This document shows, one piece after another, positions 1-7,096 of a stretch of DNA of 13,317 nt. Each line of letters opens with the position of its first letter. Position 1 is the stretch's first letter. Below the pieces are notes generated by a model. It was not told the origin of the DNA. It saw only the letters and a list, made by a program, of their open reading frames with translations, and did no database searches. Where the stretch lies: positions 1 through 13,317 of the forward strand of contig CALGZY010000062.1 in assembly GCA_937934355.1 (NCBI GenBank), given 5' to 3'. The stretch is from an uncultured Collinsella sp. (GTDB taxonomy: Bacteria; Actinomycetota; Coriobacteriia; Coriobacteriales; Coriobacteriaceae). The position numbers and the translations under genes were made by a program.

Positions 1-10
1 CGACTCGCAT

Positions 11-49
11 AAAAAGCCTCCCATTTCTCATGTCCAAGAAATGGGAGGC
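11..49 (-). terminator. Rho-independent terminator, minus strand
   Basis: A perfect 13-bp stem (GCCTCCCATTTCT at 16-28 with AGAAATGGGAGGC at 37-49) encloses an 8-nt loop. Read on the minus strand it is followed directly by five T (complement of 11-15). There is no T-run on the plus side, so it stops transcription arriving from the right. The nearest gene on that side, glgP, already has its own terminator at 365-395. This hairpin is therefore either a back-up or the end of a transcript that starts between 50 and 365. Confidence 0.8.
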
Positions 50-108
50 AGTTCACTGGGCGAGAGGGGAGCCTTTCTTTGTGCCGGGGTTGTCTGGTCG
101 GTCGTTTG

Positions 109-323
109 TCTCGATCTGTAACAAGTAGAGGATCGAATTGGCTTTAGATGTTACAGAACGAGATTGAGTTGAGCCGCCTGTCCTTTCATCTCGATCTGTA
201 ACACGAAGGACTGATTTCGGCAGTTACCTGTTACAGAACGAGATTGTTTTAGCCGGCTTATCCATTTGTCTCGATCTGTAACAGTAGGGGCGGATTTCGG
301 ACGTTAGATGTTACAGATTGAGA
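109..323. repeat. Array of six alternating 15-bp arms at exact 40-bp pitch
   Basis: Left arms TCTCGATCTGTAACA are identical at 109-123, 189-203 and 269-283. Inverted right arms are TGTTACAGAACGAGA at 149-163 and 229-243, and TGTTACAGATTGAGA at 309-323. Every arm starts 40 bp after the previous one and every gap is 25 bp. This gives three 55-nt inverted-repeat units, each 80 bp from the next. Each right arm differs from the exact reverse complement at one position. The gaps are far less conserved: positions 204-228 and 284-308 share 16 of 25 bases, while 124-148 shares fewer with either. The arms therefore look selectively maintained within an old 80-bp tandem duplication. No reading frame is apparent. 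The function is unknown: multi-site protein binding or structured RNA are both possible. It is not a CRISPR array, because the repeats are too short and alternate in orientation. Confidence 0.9.
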
Positions 324-364
324 CGATTTAGTCGAGGCGGTTCACAGGGGCAACGCACGGGCAC

Positions 365-395
365 AAAAAACGGAGCCGTGTTGCCACGACTCCGT
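365..395 (-). terminator. glgP terminator
   Basis: An 11-bp stem (370-380 with 385-395, loop TTGC) is followed on the minus strand by a run of T (complement of the A-run at 365-370). The single non-Watson-Crick pair is a G-U wobble in the minus-strand RNA. It sits about 30 nt past the glgP stop codon and is the expected end of the malQ-glgP transcript. Confidence 0.88.
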
Positions 396-423
396 TCCTC
401 AAGAGGATGGTAAGGGGAATGGG

Positions 424-2691
424 TTAGTCCAGGTGCCAGATCTCGTCGTTGTACTGGGAGATCGTGCGGTCGGACGAGAAGGTGCCGGCGTTGGCGATGT
501 TGATCAGCGCCTTGCGCATCCAGGCGTCCTGGTCCTCGTAGTCGGCCAGCACGCGCTCCTTGGTCTGGATGTACTCCTCAATGTCGAGCAGGGCCATAAA
601 CCAGTCCTTGCCCCTAATGTCATCGTGCAGACGCTGCAGGCGCTCTGCGTTGCCGGTCGCCATAAAGGCGGGGTTGGTGATGAAGTCCACCAGCAGCTTG
701 ATGCCGGGCTTGCGGTAGAGCGCGCCGGCGCCATAGGTGCCGTCGGCGTAGAGCTGCTCGACCTGCTTGGACGAGGCGCCAAAGGTATAGATGTTCTCGT
801 CGCCCACGAGCTCGGCAATCTCTACGTTGGCACCGTCGAGCGTGCACAGGGTCAAAGCGCCGTTGAGCATGAACTTCATGTTGGAGGTTCCGCTCGCCTC
901 CTTGGAGGCCAGGCTGATCTGCTCGGAGATGTCGGCGGCGGGGATCACGCGCTCGGCAGCGGTGACGTTATAGTTCTCGATCATGACAACCTGCAGGTAG
1001 GGGGCCACGTCGGGGTCGTTTGTTATCCACTGGGACAGCGTCAGGATTAGATGAATGATGTCTTGGGCGATGGTGTAGGCAGGGGCCGCCTTGCCGCCAA
1101 AGATGATGGTGACGGGGTGCTTAGGCTTATTGCCGTTCTTGATGTCGAGATACTTCCAGATGATGTAGAGCGCGAGCATCTGCTGGCGCTTGTACTCGTG
1201 GATACGCTTGACCTGAACATCGATGATGGCGTTGGAGGGAATGGTCACACCCTGCTCGAGCGCCATGAACTGGCGCATGATGGCCTTGGCCTCGACCTTG
1301 GTGGCGGCCAGGCGCTCAAGAACGTCCTTGTCGTCGGCGAACTTGGCGAGTTTGCTCAGATCGCCGGTGCTGCGCCAGTCGGTGCCGATTACATCGTCGA
1401 GCAGGCTGGCGAGCGCGGGGTTGGCCCCATGGATCCAGCGGCGGAAGGTGATGCCGTTGGTCTTGTTGGAGAACTTCTCGGGATAGATCTCGTAGAACGG
1501 ATGAAGCTCGGTGTCCTCCAGGATCTTGGTGTGGAGTGCGGCGACGCCGTTGATGGAGAAGCCAAAGTGGATGTCCATGTGGGCCATGTGGACGGTGTCG
1601 TATTCGTCGATGATGGCAACGCGCGGGTCGTCGTGCTCGGCCTTGGCAACCTCGTCGAGCTTGACGATGATGTCGGCGATGGCGGGCGAGACCTTCTGCA
1701 GGCTGGTGAGCGGCCACTTCTCGAGCGCCTCGGCAAGAATCGTGTGGTTAGTGTAGGCGACCATGGAGCGCACGATGGTCACGGCCTCGTCAAACTCGAT
1801 GTCGTGCTTGGTGGTGAGCAAGCGAATGAGCTCGGGGATGACCATGGTGGGGTGCGTGTCATTGATCTGGACTACGGCGTAGTCGCCCAGGTCGTGCAAG
1901 TTGCTGCCGCGCTCGATGGCCTCGTCGATAAGGAGCTGGGCGGCGTTGCTCACCATGAAGTATTCCTGGTAGATGCGAAGCAGGCGGCCCTGCTCGTCGG
2001 AATCATCCGGATAGAGGAACAAGGTGAGGTTCTTGGCGATCTTGGTCTTGTCGAAGTCGATGGAGCTGCCGGGGACCAGGCCGTCGTCGACACTTGCCAG
2101 GTCGAACAGGCGCAGGCGGTTCTTGGTGGGCTGGCCGTAACCGGGCACATCGATGTTGACGAGCTTGGAAGTAACGGCAAAATCACCGAACTCGACGGTG
2201 TAGGAGCGGTCGTCGTCGATCAGGATGTCTTGCTCGCCAAGCCACTCGTCGGGGACGGCCTTCTGCTGGTTGTCGACAAAGCGCTGGCGGAACAGGCCGT
2301 AATGGTAGTTGAGGCCCACGCCGTCGCCGGTAAGGCCCAGCGTGGCGATGGAATCCAAGAAGCATGCGGCCAGACGGCCCAGGCCGCCGTTGCCGAGCGA
2401 CGGTTCGACCTCGAACTCCTCGATCTTGTTGAGGTCGTGGCCCGCGGCGGTGAGCTGGTCCTTAACCTCGTCATAGATGCCAAGGTCGATCATATTGTTG
2501 ATGAGCAGCTTGCCGATCAAAAACTCGGCAGAGATGTAGTAGAGCTTTTTCTTGCCGTTGTTGAGAGGACAGGCGGCAGAGCGCTCCTGCACGAGCTTGA
2601 CCAGCAGTTTGTAAATGCGGCAGTCATCGAGCTGCTCGAGCGAGGTGCCAAAAGACTGCTCGGCGAGTTCCATGAGGTTAATTCGGGGCAT
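424..2691 (-). CDS. glgP: Glycogen/maltodextrin phosphorylase (GT35)
   Basis: Releases glucose-1-phosphate from the non-reducing ends of alpha-1,4-glucans, using inorganic phosphate and pyridoxal phosphate, in the cytoplasm. The hallmark segments are all present: GNGGLGRLAACFLDS near the N-terminus, NKTNGITFRRWI in the middle, IDVQVKRIHEYKRQ, and EASGTSNMKFMLNGA with the PLP-binding lysine at residue 606. The start chosen is the ATG at 2691 (755 aa, MPRINLMELA), because CACAGGAGA lies just upstream of it. The longer reading from 2718 has no ribosome binding site. The length is at the short end of the family, with no sign of truncation. It lies downstream of malQ on the same strand, separated by a hairpin, and ends at its own terminator. 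I use glgP rather than malP because the sequence alone does not separate glycogen from maltodextrin preference; the malQ neighbour would fit either. Confidence 0.95.
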   Translation of the reverse strand: MPRINLMELAEQSFGTSLEQLDDCRIYKLLVKLVQERSAACPLNNGKKKLYYISAEFLIGKLLINNMIDLGIYDEVKDQLTAAGHDLNKIEEFEVEPSLGNGGLGRLAACFLDSIATLGLTGDGVGLNYHYGLFRQRFVDNQQKAVPDEWLGEQDILIDDDRSYTVEFGDFAVTSKLVNIDVPGYGQPTKNRLRLFDLASVDDGLVPGSSIDFDKTKIAKNLTLFLYPDDSDEQGRLLRIYQEYFMVSNAAQLLIDEAIERGSNLHDLGDYAVVQINDTHPTMVIPELIRLLTTKHDIEFDEAVTIVRSMVAYTNHTILAEALEKWPLTSLQKVSPAIADIIVKLDEVAKAEHDDPRVAIIDEYDTVHMAHMDIHFGFSINGVAALHTKILEDTELHPFYEIYPEKFSNKTNGITFRRWIHGANPALASLLDDVIGTDWRSTGDLSKLAKFADDKDVLERLAATKVEAKAIMRQFMALEQGVTIPSNAIIDVQVKRIHEYKRQQMLALYIIWKYLDIKNGNKPKHPVTIIFGGKAAPAYTIAQDIIHLILTLSQWITNDPDVAPYLQVVMIENYNVTAAERVIPAADISEQISLASKEASGTSNMKFMLNGALTLCTLDGANVEIAELVGDENIYTFGASSKQVEQLYADGTYGAGALYRKPGIKLLVDFITNPAFMATGNAERLQRLHDDIRGKDWFMALLDIEEYIQTKERVLADYEDQDAWMRKALINIANAGTFSSDRTISQYNDEIWHLD

Positions 2692-2737
2692 GTTTTCTCC
2701 TGTGATGGGTTGTTTCATGTCTGCAATTCATAAGAAG

Positions 2738-2770
2738 CCCGCGCGAGGGATTGGAATGGCCTCGCGCGGG
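2738..2770 (-). terminator. GC-rich hairpin between malQ and glgP
   Basis: A perfect 11-bp stem (CCCGCGCGAGG at 2738-2748, CCTCGCGCGGG at 2760-2770) with an 11-nt loop lies between the malQ stop and the glgP start. On the minus strand it is followed only by CTTCTT, not a proper T-run. It is therefore more likely a partial terminator or an mRNA-stabilising hairpin that sets the malQ:glgP ratio than a full stop. Confidence 0.5.
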
Positions 2771-2818
2771 GAAAACGGACGCGTCCGCACGATGGGGTGG
2801 GGTCGGGCGCGGTGGCTC

Positions 2819-4324
2819 CTATTGGGGAAGCTCGATTTCGGCTTCCGACGGGATGCGGAAGTAGGTTTCGGTCCAGTCGGTGAGCTTGTGCTCGAGCTCG
2901 CGGGTGATGGCGCCATCGAGCATACGCCAGGTCCAGTTGCCGCCCAGGGTGGCGGGAGTGTTGATGCGCGCCTCGTTGCCCAGGTTGAGCAGGTCTTGCA
3001 TGGTGTAGATACAGGTATCGCTCACGCTGGCGGCGATGGTGCGGTTGAGTGCATCGGCCATGGGCTCGCCTGCCTGCTGGTGGGTGTACAGGGCCGCCTG
3101 CTCGCGCTGGCGCGGGGTGGCCGTTCCCTCAAACCAACCGCGCGCCGTCTCGTTGTCGTGTGTGCCCACATAGGCGACGGTGTTGGCAATGTAGTTGTGC
3201 GGCAGGTAGTACGAGTTGGTACCCTCAAAGGCGAACTGCAGGATCTTCATGCCGGGGAAGCCAGAGTTGTCGCGCATGTCGATGACGCCGGGGGTGAGGA
3301 AGCCAAGGTCTTCGGCGATGATGGGCAGCGTGCCGAGCTTTTCCTCGAGCGTCTTGAAGAACTTGAGGCCGGGACCCTGCGTCCACGAACCGTAGGACGA
3401 ATCGGGCGAGGAGAACGGCACCTCCCAATAGGCCTCGAAGCCGCGGAAGTGATCCAGGCGGATGACGTCGTACATGTCGAGGGCGGCGCGAATGCGGCCC
3501 TCCCACCAGGAGAAGCCGTCGGACTCCATGGCGTCCCAGTCGTAGATGGGGTTGCCCCAGTACTGGCCGGTGGCCGAGAACTGGTCGGGCGGCGTGCCGG
3601 CGACGCTCACGGGATTGCCGGCGGCGTCGATCTTAAAGAGCTCAGGCGTCGCCCACATCTCGACGGAGTCACGCGAGACATAGATGGGCAGGTCGCCGAT
3701 GATGAGAATGTCGCGCTCGTTGGCATAGGCCTTGAGGCGGCTCCACTGGCGATCGAAGAAGTACTGCGTCATCTGGTGGTAGAGCATACGCGCCGGATGG
3801 TCGGCGCAGACCTTGGCGGAAGCCTCGCCGCGGGTGCGGAGCTCCGCGGGCCACTCCCAAAACGCCTTGAGACCGCACTCCTCTTTGACGGTCATGAACT
3901 CACAGTAGGGGATGAGCCAGTCCTCGTTGGCCTGGATAAAGTCATCGAAATCGGCCGGCTTGTCGGCAGCAAAGCGCTCAGCGGCGCGGTCGAGAATCTG
4001 ACGGCGGCCGCCAAAGATAGCACCGTAGTCGACATTGCTGGGGTCGGATCCCAGATACACGCCATCGATATCGCGCTGCTCCAGATACCCTGCCTCGATA
4101 AGCTCGGCAAAGTCGATAAAGTTGGGGTTGCCTGCGCGGGCCGAGAACGACTGATAGGGCGAATCGCCATAGCTGGTCGTCGTAAGGGGCAGAATCTGCC
4201 AGTAATGTTGTTTGCACGAGGCGAGAAAATCGACGAAGTCGTAGGCATTCCAGCCAAAGCCGCCGATTCCGTATGGTCCGGGCAGAGATGAGACGGGCAT
4301 GAGGACGCCGCTTGCACGCTCCAT
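2819..4324 (-). CDS. malQ: 4-alpha-glucanotransferase (amylomaltase, GH77)
   Basis: Transfers alpha-1,4-glucan segments between maltooligosaccharides, releasing glucose and making longer chains that GlgP can phosphorolyse. The GH77 catalytic triad is visible: nucleophile Asp291 in IRLDHFRGF, acid/base Glu338 in IIAEDLG, and Asp390 in GTHDNET. The N-terminal SSLPGPYGIGGFG segment is also typical. The start chosen is the ATG at 4324 (501 aa, MERASGVLMP), preceded by TGGTGAG at good spacing. The alternative TTG at 4339 or GTG at 4336 would add five or four residues and follow AAGAAGG too closely or only just far enough. The length is normal for bacterial amylomaltase. It is the first gene of a likely malQ-glgP transcript. 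Its upstream region holds an inverted repeat overlapping a possible promoter. Confidence 0.95.
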   Translation of the reverse strand: MERASGVLMPVSSLPGPYGIGGFGWNAYDFVDFLASCKQHYWQILPLTTTSYGDSPYQSFSARAGNPNFIDFAELIEAGYLEQRDIDGVYLGSDPSNVDYGAIFGGRRQILDRAAERFAADKPADFDDFIQANEDWLIPYCEFMTVKEECGLKAFWEWPAELRTRGEASAKVCADHPARMLYHQMTQYFFDRQWSRLKAYANERDILIIGDLPIYVSRDSVEMWATPELFKIDAAGNPVSVAGTPPDQFSATGQYWGNPIYDWDAMESDGFSWWEGRIRAALDMYDVIRLDHFRGFEAYWEVPFSSPDSSYGSWTQGPGLKFFKTLEEKLGTLPIIAEDLGFLTPGVIDMRDNSGFPGMKILQFAFEGTNSYYLPHNYIANTVAYVGTHDNETARGWFEGTATPRQREQAALYTHQQAGEPMADALNRTIAASVSDTCIYTMQDLLNLGNEARINTPATLGGNWTWRMLDGAITRELEHKLTDWTETYFRIPSEAEIELPQ

Positions 4325-4411
4325 GAATGCGCTCACCAACCTTCTTGTTGTGGGGTCGGCCTGCCGATGGGTGTGCAGTCCGCCTCCGATGTTCTGATTC
4401 GATACGCCTAT

Positions 4412-4440
4412 TGTAAAACATGTTGTTTAAACATGTACAG
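4412..4440 (-). promoter_or_regulatory. Putative malQ promoter and operator
   Basis: The inverted repeat ACATGTT (4418-4424) / AACATGT (4430-4436) has a 5-nt centre that includes the palindrome TGTTTAAACA. On the minus strand a -10-like TACAAT follows immediately, and a weak -35-like TGTACA lies about 18 nt further upstream, so the repeat fills the spacer. This geometry suits a repressor. The regulator is unknown, and the centre lacks the CG typical of LacI operators. Confidence 0.42.
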
Positions 4441-4487
4441 GCAAGATAAAAAAGTTGGTCGATTTTCGGCGAATGGTTACATGCCAT

Positions 4488-4522
4488 GAAAAAGCCCCGA
4501 CCTCACAACGTGAGATCGGGGC
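4488..4522 (-). terminator. galE terminator
   Basis: A 13-bp stem (4494-4506 with 4510-4522, loop AAC) has one G-U wobble in the minus-strand RNA. It is followed on that strand by a T-run (complement of the A-run at 4489-4493). It starts 21 nt after the galE stop codon and separates galE from malQ transcription. Confidence 0.9.
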
Positions 4523-4543
4523 AAGAGCGGTATGTAGGTTTTG

Positions 4544-5605
4544 CTACTCGGCGTCGGCGAAGCCGTTGGGGTTGTGGCTCTGCCAGTTCCAGCTATCGCG
4601 GCACATGTCCGCGATGTCGTACTGGGCCTTCCAGCCCATCATGCGCTCGGCCTTGGAGGCATCGCACCAGTTGGCAGCGATGTCGCCGGCGCGGCGCTCG
4701 CGGATCACGTAGGGCAGCTCCTTGCCACAAGCCTTGGAGAAGGCGGCGACGACCTCGAGTACCGAGGTGCCGGTGCCGGTGCCCAAGTTAAAGATCTCGA
4801 CGCCGGTCTTGCCGTTCATCCAGTTGAGGGCGGCCACGTGACCAGATGCCAGATCGCACACGTGGATGTAATCGCGCACGCCGGTGCCGTCGGGGGTGGG
4901 GTAGTCGTTGCCAAAGACCTGAACGGCCTCGAGCTTGCCCACGGCGACCTGGGCGACATAGGGCACCAGGTTGTTGGGGATGCCCTTGGGATCCTCGCCG
5001 ATCAGGCCCGACGGATGGGCGCCGATGGGATTGAAATAACGGAGTAGCACGACGTCCCACTCGGGGTCGGCGGTGTGGACGTCCATAAGGATCTGCTCGA
5101 TCATCCACTTGGTCCAACCATAGGGGTTGGTCGCGGGCTTCTTAGGATCCTCCTCGGTGACGGGCGGGTTGTCCGGGTCGCCGTAGACGGTCGAGGAGCT
5201 CGAGAAGATGATGGACTTGCAGCCATGGTTGCGCATGACGTCGATGAGCACCAGGGTGTTCTCGATGTTGTTGTGGTAGTACTCGACGGGCTTGCTCACC
5301 GACTCGCCGACGGCCTTAAAGCCGGCAAAGTGGATGACGCGGTCGATCTGATGGGTATCGAAGATCTTGTTCATCGCATCGCGGTCGAGCACGTTGGCTT
5401 CGTAGAAGGTGAGGTTCTTGGCGGCCTCGTCGCCCACGATGGTCTTGACGCGGTCGACGGCGACGGCGCTGGAGTTGGAGAGATCATCGACGATGACGAC
5501 CTGGTAGCCACCCTCGAGCAGCTGAACGACGGTGTGCGAGCCGATAAAGCCGGCGCCACCGGTAACGAGGACACAGGTGTCTTTGGGGTCGAGTGCTTTG
5601 GACAT
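4544..5605 (-). CDS. galE: UDP-glucose 4-epimerase
   Basis: Interconverts UDP-glucose and UDP-galactose with tightly bound NAD. It serves the Leloir galactose pathway and supplies UDP-galactose for cell-surface glycans. It is a short-chain dehydrogenase/reductase of 353 aa. The NAD-binding Rossmann motif GGAGFIG is at residues 16-22. The catalytic serine lies in FSSSSTVYG (Ser137) and the YxxxK pair is Tyr162/Lys166 in NPYGWTK. The Ser-to-Tyr spacing of 25 matches the E. coli enzyme. The start at 5605 is well supported by TAGGAGA six nt upstream. The gene stands alone between its own terminator and a 266-bp divergent intergenic region. No galK or galT is in the window, so a housekeeping glycan role is as likely as galactose catabolism. 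Confidence 0.96.
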   Translation of the reverse strand: MSKALDPKDTCVLVTGGAGFIGSHTVVQLLEGGYQVVIVDDLSNSSAVAVDRVKTIVGDEAAKNLTFYEANVLDRDAMNKIFDTHQIDRVIHFAGFKAVGESVSKPVEYYHNNIENTLVLIDVMRNHGCKSIIFSSSSTVYGDPDNPPVTEEDPKKPATNPYGWTKWMIEQILMDVHTADPEWDVVLLRYFNPIGAHPSGLIGEDPKGIPNNLVPYVAQVAVGKLEAVQVFGNDYPTPDGTGVRDYIHVCDLASGHVAALNWMNGKTGVEIFNLGTGTGTSVLEVVAAFSKACGKELPYVIRERRAGDIAANWCDASKAERMMGWKAQYDIADMCRDSWNWQSHNPNGFADAE

Positions 5606-5642
5606 GTAGTCTCCTATCGAATCAGGAACACTTCTTCAGGGG

Positions 5643-5648
5643 AGTATA
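5643..5648 (-). promoter_or_regulatory. Candidate galE -10 box
   Basis: The minus strand reads TATACT here, about 38 nt upstream of the galE start codon, a sensible leader length. No convincing -35 hexamer sits at the right distance, so this is a -10-only suggestion. Confidence 0.35.
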
Positions 5649-5722
5649 GCGCAGGCAGGGACGCCCAAATCGTGCGCTGTAGGAAAAGCAGAGGATTGTG
5701 CTAACGTACTCATAGAAGAGCT

Positions 5723-5732
5723 TGCGTACGCA
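5723..5732. promoter_or_regulatory. Palindrome TGCGTACGCA in a divergent promoter region
   Basis: A perfect 10-bp palindrome lies in the intergenic region shared by galE (minus) and the exported hydrolase gene (plus). It is a possible regulator site. No protein in the window can be tied to it. Confidence 0.3.
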
Positions 5733-5799
5733 TAACCTGATCTTTGGCATTTGCTTACGAGCCGCTGACCTTGCAGTTTCCTGCCGTTCGTGGAAATCG

Positions 5800-5827
5800 T
5801 TGGGACGCGCCATATGTACGCTAATAT
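5800..5827 (+). promoter_or_regulatory. Candidate promoter of the exported hydrolase gene
   Basis: TTGGGA (5800-5805), a 16-nt spacer, then TAATAT (5822-5827), about 45 nt before the start codon. Each box matches the sigma-70 consensus at four of six positions. Another TATAAA lies at 5845-5850. The inverted pair CATATGTAC (5811-5819) / GTACATATG (5866-5874) spans from the promoter to the start codon. Confidence 0.33.
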
Positions 5828-5871
5828 GTATGAGTTGAGCGACATATAAATAAGCATGTAACGGAGTACAT

Positions 5872-7077
5872 ATGTCACCAAACAGCGATTCCATCCTTTC
5901 CCAGGAGCTCTCGCGCCGCACTGCCCTCAAGGCCCTGTTCGGTGCCGCTTCTGCGGCAGTTCTTTTTGGCCTGCCCGCTCGCGCCCATGCGGCGGAGGCT
6001 TCCAAAGAAACCACCGATAAACTGAATGCCGCCCAGGCCCAGCTCGACGAGGTTCAGGCCCAGCTCGACAGCATCGCAAATGAGTATGCGGCGCTGGCCA
6101 ACAAGAATGCCCAGACCCTCAACGACATCGAGAATGTCCAGGGCAAGATTGACGACACGCAGGCCCAGATCGATGAAAAGAAGGCCGAGCTCAAGAAGAA
6201 GCGCAACGACCTTTCCGATCGCGTGGCCGCCAGCTACAAGTCCGGCGGCACGAACATCCTGTCGCTGCTGCTGGCCTCTGGCTCGTTTGAGGAACTCGTC
6301 GCCAACGCGCATTACGTTGAGAAGATCAACAAGAGCGACCGCGACGCCATCGAGGACATTCAGACCATCCAGGAAGAGCTCGATGCGCAAAAGACCGAGC
6401 TCGAGTCGCAGAAGGCCGACTTAGAGAAGCTCAAGGACCAGCAGACTGCCCAGATGCAGGACATGCAGGCCAAGCAGCAAGAAGTCCAGACCGTGCTGAA
6501 CGGTCTTTCCGACGACGTCAAGGAGCTCATGGCTCAGCGCGATTCCGAGATCCTCGCTGCTGCCCAGGCTGAGGAGGCCGCTAGGAAGGCTGCCGCTGCC
6601 GCGGCTGCCGCGAACAAGAACAATTCCTACTCGGGTGGTTCGAGCTCGGGTGGCGGATCGTATGCGCCCGGAACTCCGCAGCAGAATGCCGGCTCGGGCA
6701 AGCAACAGGCCGTCGTCAACGCGTGCTACTCCACGCCTTCGCCGGGCCAGAACTGGTGCGCGGCGTGGGTCACCAATGTCTTCCGTAACGCCGGCGTTGG
6801 CTACTTTGGAGGCAATGCGTGCGACATGTTTAACGCCTGGTGCTATAGCTCCGACCGCTCGGCGCTGCAGGTGGGCATGATCGTGGCCGACTCATCGCAT
6901 AGCGGCACCGGCATGCCGGGTCTGATCTATGGCCACGTGGGCATCTATGTTGGCGGCGGCATCGTCATGAGCAATGAGGGCGCCATTACGTCTAAGTCGC
7001 TTGATTCGTTTATTAGCTTCTATGGCACTGGCTCTGGCGTGCGTTGGGGCTGGCTTGGCGGTATTGCGCTGTCGTAG
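5872..7077 (+). CDS. Exported coiled-coil CHAP-like peptidoglycan hydrolase
   Basis: Likely cuts peptidoglycan cross-bridges or stem peptides outside the membrane during growth and cell separation. The 401-aa protein starts with a signal peptide of twin-arginine type: SRRTALK (Arg15, Arg16), a hydrophobic stretch, and a probable cleavage site after AHA (residue 40). Residues about 45-240 are a charged heptad-rich coiled coil, rich in Gln, Glu, Lys and Ala. A low-complexity Ala/Ser/Gly linker follows (about 240-280). The C-terminal domain resembles CHAP/NlpC-P60 cysteine peptidases, with Cys296 in QNWCAAWV and His355 in YGHVGIYVGG. This order (signal, coiled coil, linker, CHAP) is that of PcsB-like hydrolases, whose coiled coil is held by FtsEX. 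GGAG at 5863-5866 supports the start. It stands alone and faces murB. A Tat-type signal is unusual for this class. Exact substrate and family are inferred. Confidence 0.82.
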   Translation: MSPNSDSILSQELSRRTALKALFGAASAAVLFGLPARAHAAEASKETTDKLNAAQAQLDEVQAQLDSIANEYAALANKNAQTLNDIENVQGKIDDTQAQIDEKKAELKKKRNDLSDRVAASYKSGGTNILSLLLASGSFEELVANAHYVEKINKSDRDAIEDIQTIQEELDAQKTELESQKADLEKLKDQQTAQMQDMQAKQQEVQTVLNGLSDDVKELMAQRDSEILAAAQAEEAARKAAAAAAAANKNNSYSGGSSSGGGSYAPGTPQQNAGSGKQQAVVNACYSTPSPGQNWCAAWVTNVFRNAGVGYFGGNACDMFNAWCYSSDRSALQVGMIVADSSHSGTGMPGLIYGHVGIYVGGGIVMSNEGAITSKSLDSFISFYGTGSGVRWGWLGGIALS

Positions 7078-7096
7078 CTGCGGTTTGAAGTAAGTT

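Noticed and set aside
257..265. DnaA box (TTATCCATT) and hence an origin
   Set aside because: Only one site at 7 of 9 matches, with no AT-rich stretch and no dnaA or dnaN; the equivalent position in the other repeat unit does not match.
109..323. CRISPR array
   Set aside because: Repeats are 15 bp, alternate in orientation and the gaps are related to one another; no cas gene is nearby.
2691..2718. Nine-codon N-terminal extension of GlgP
   Set aside because: No ribosome binding site before the ATG at 2718, while AGGAGA sits correctly before the ATG at 2691.
1051..2733. Long plus-strand open frame (560 codons) antisense to glgP
   Set aside because: Composition is the Val/Asp/Gly-rich pattern typical of an antisense shadow, and glgP on the other strand has all family motifs.
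2615..4291. Long plus-strand open frame (558 codons) antisense to malQ
   Set aside because: Shadow of malQ, which carries the complete GH77 catalytic triad; no start signal on the plus strand.
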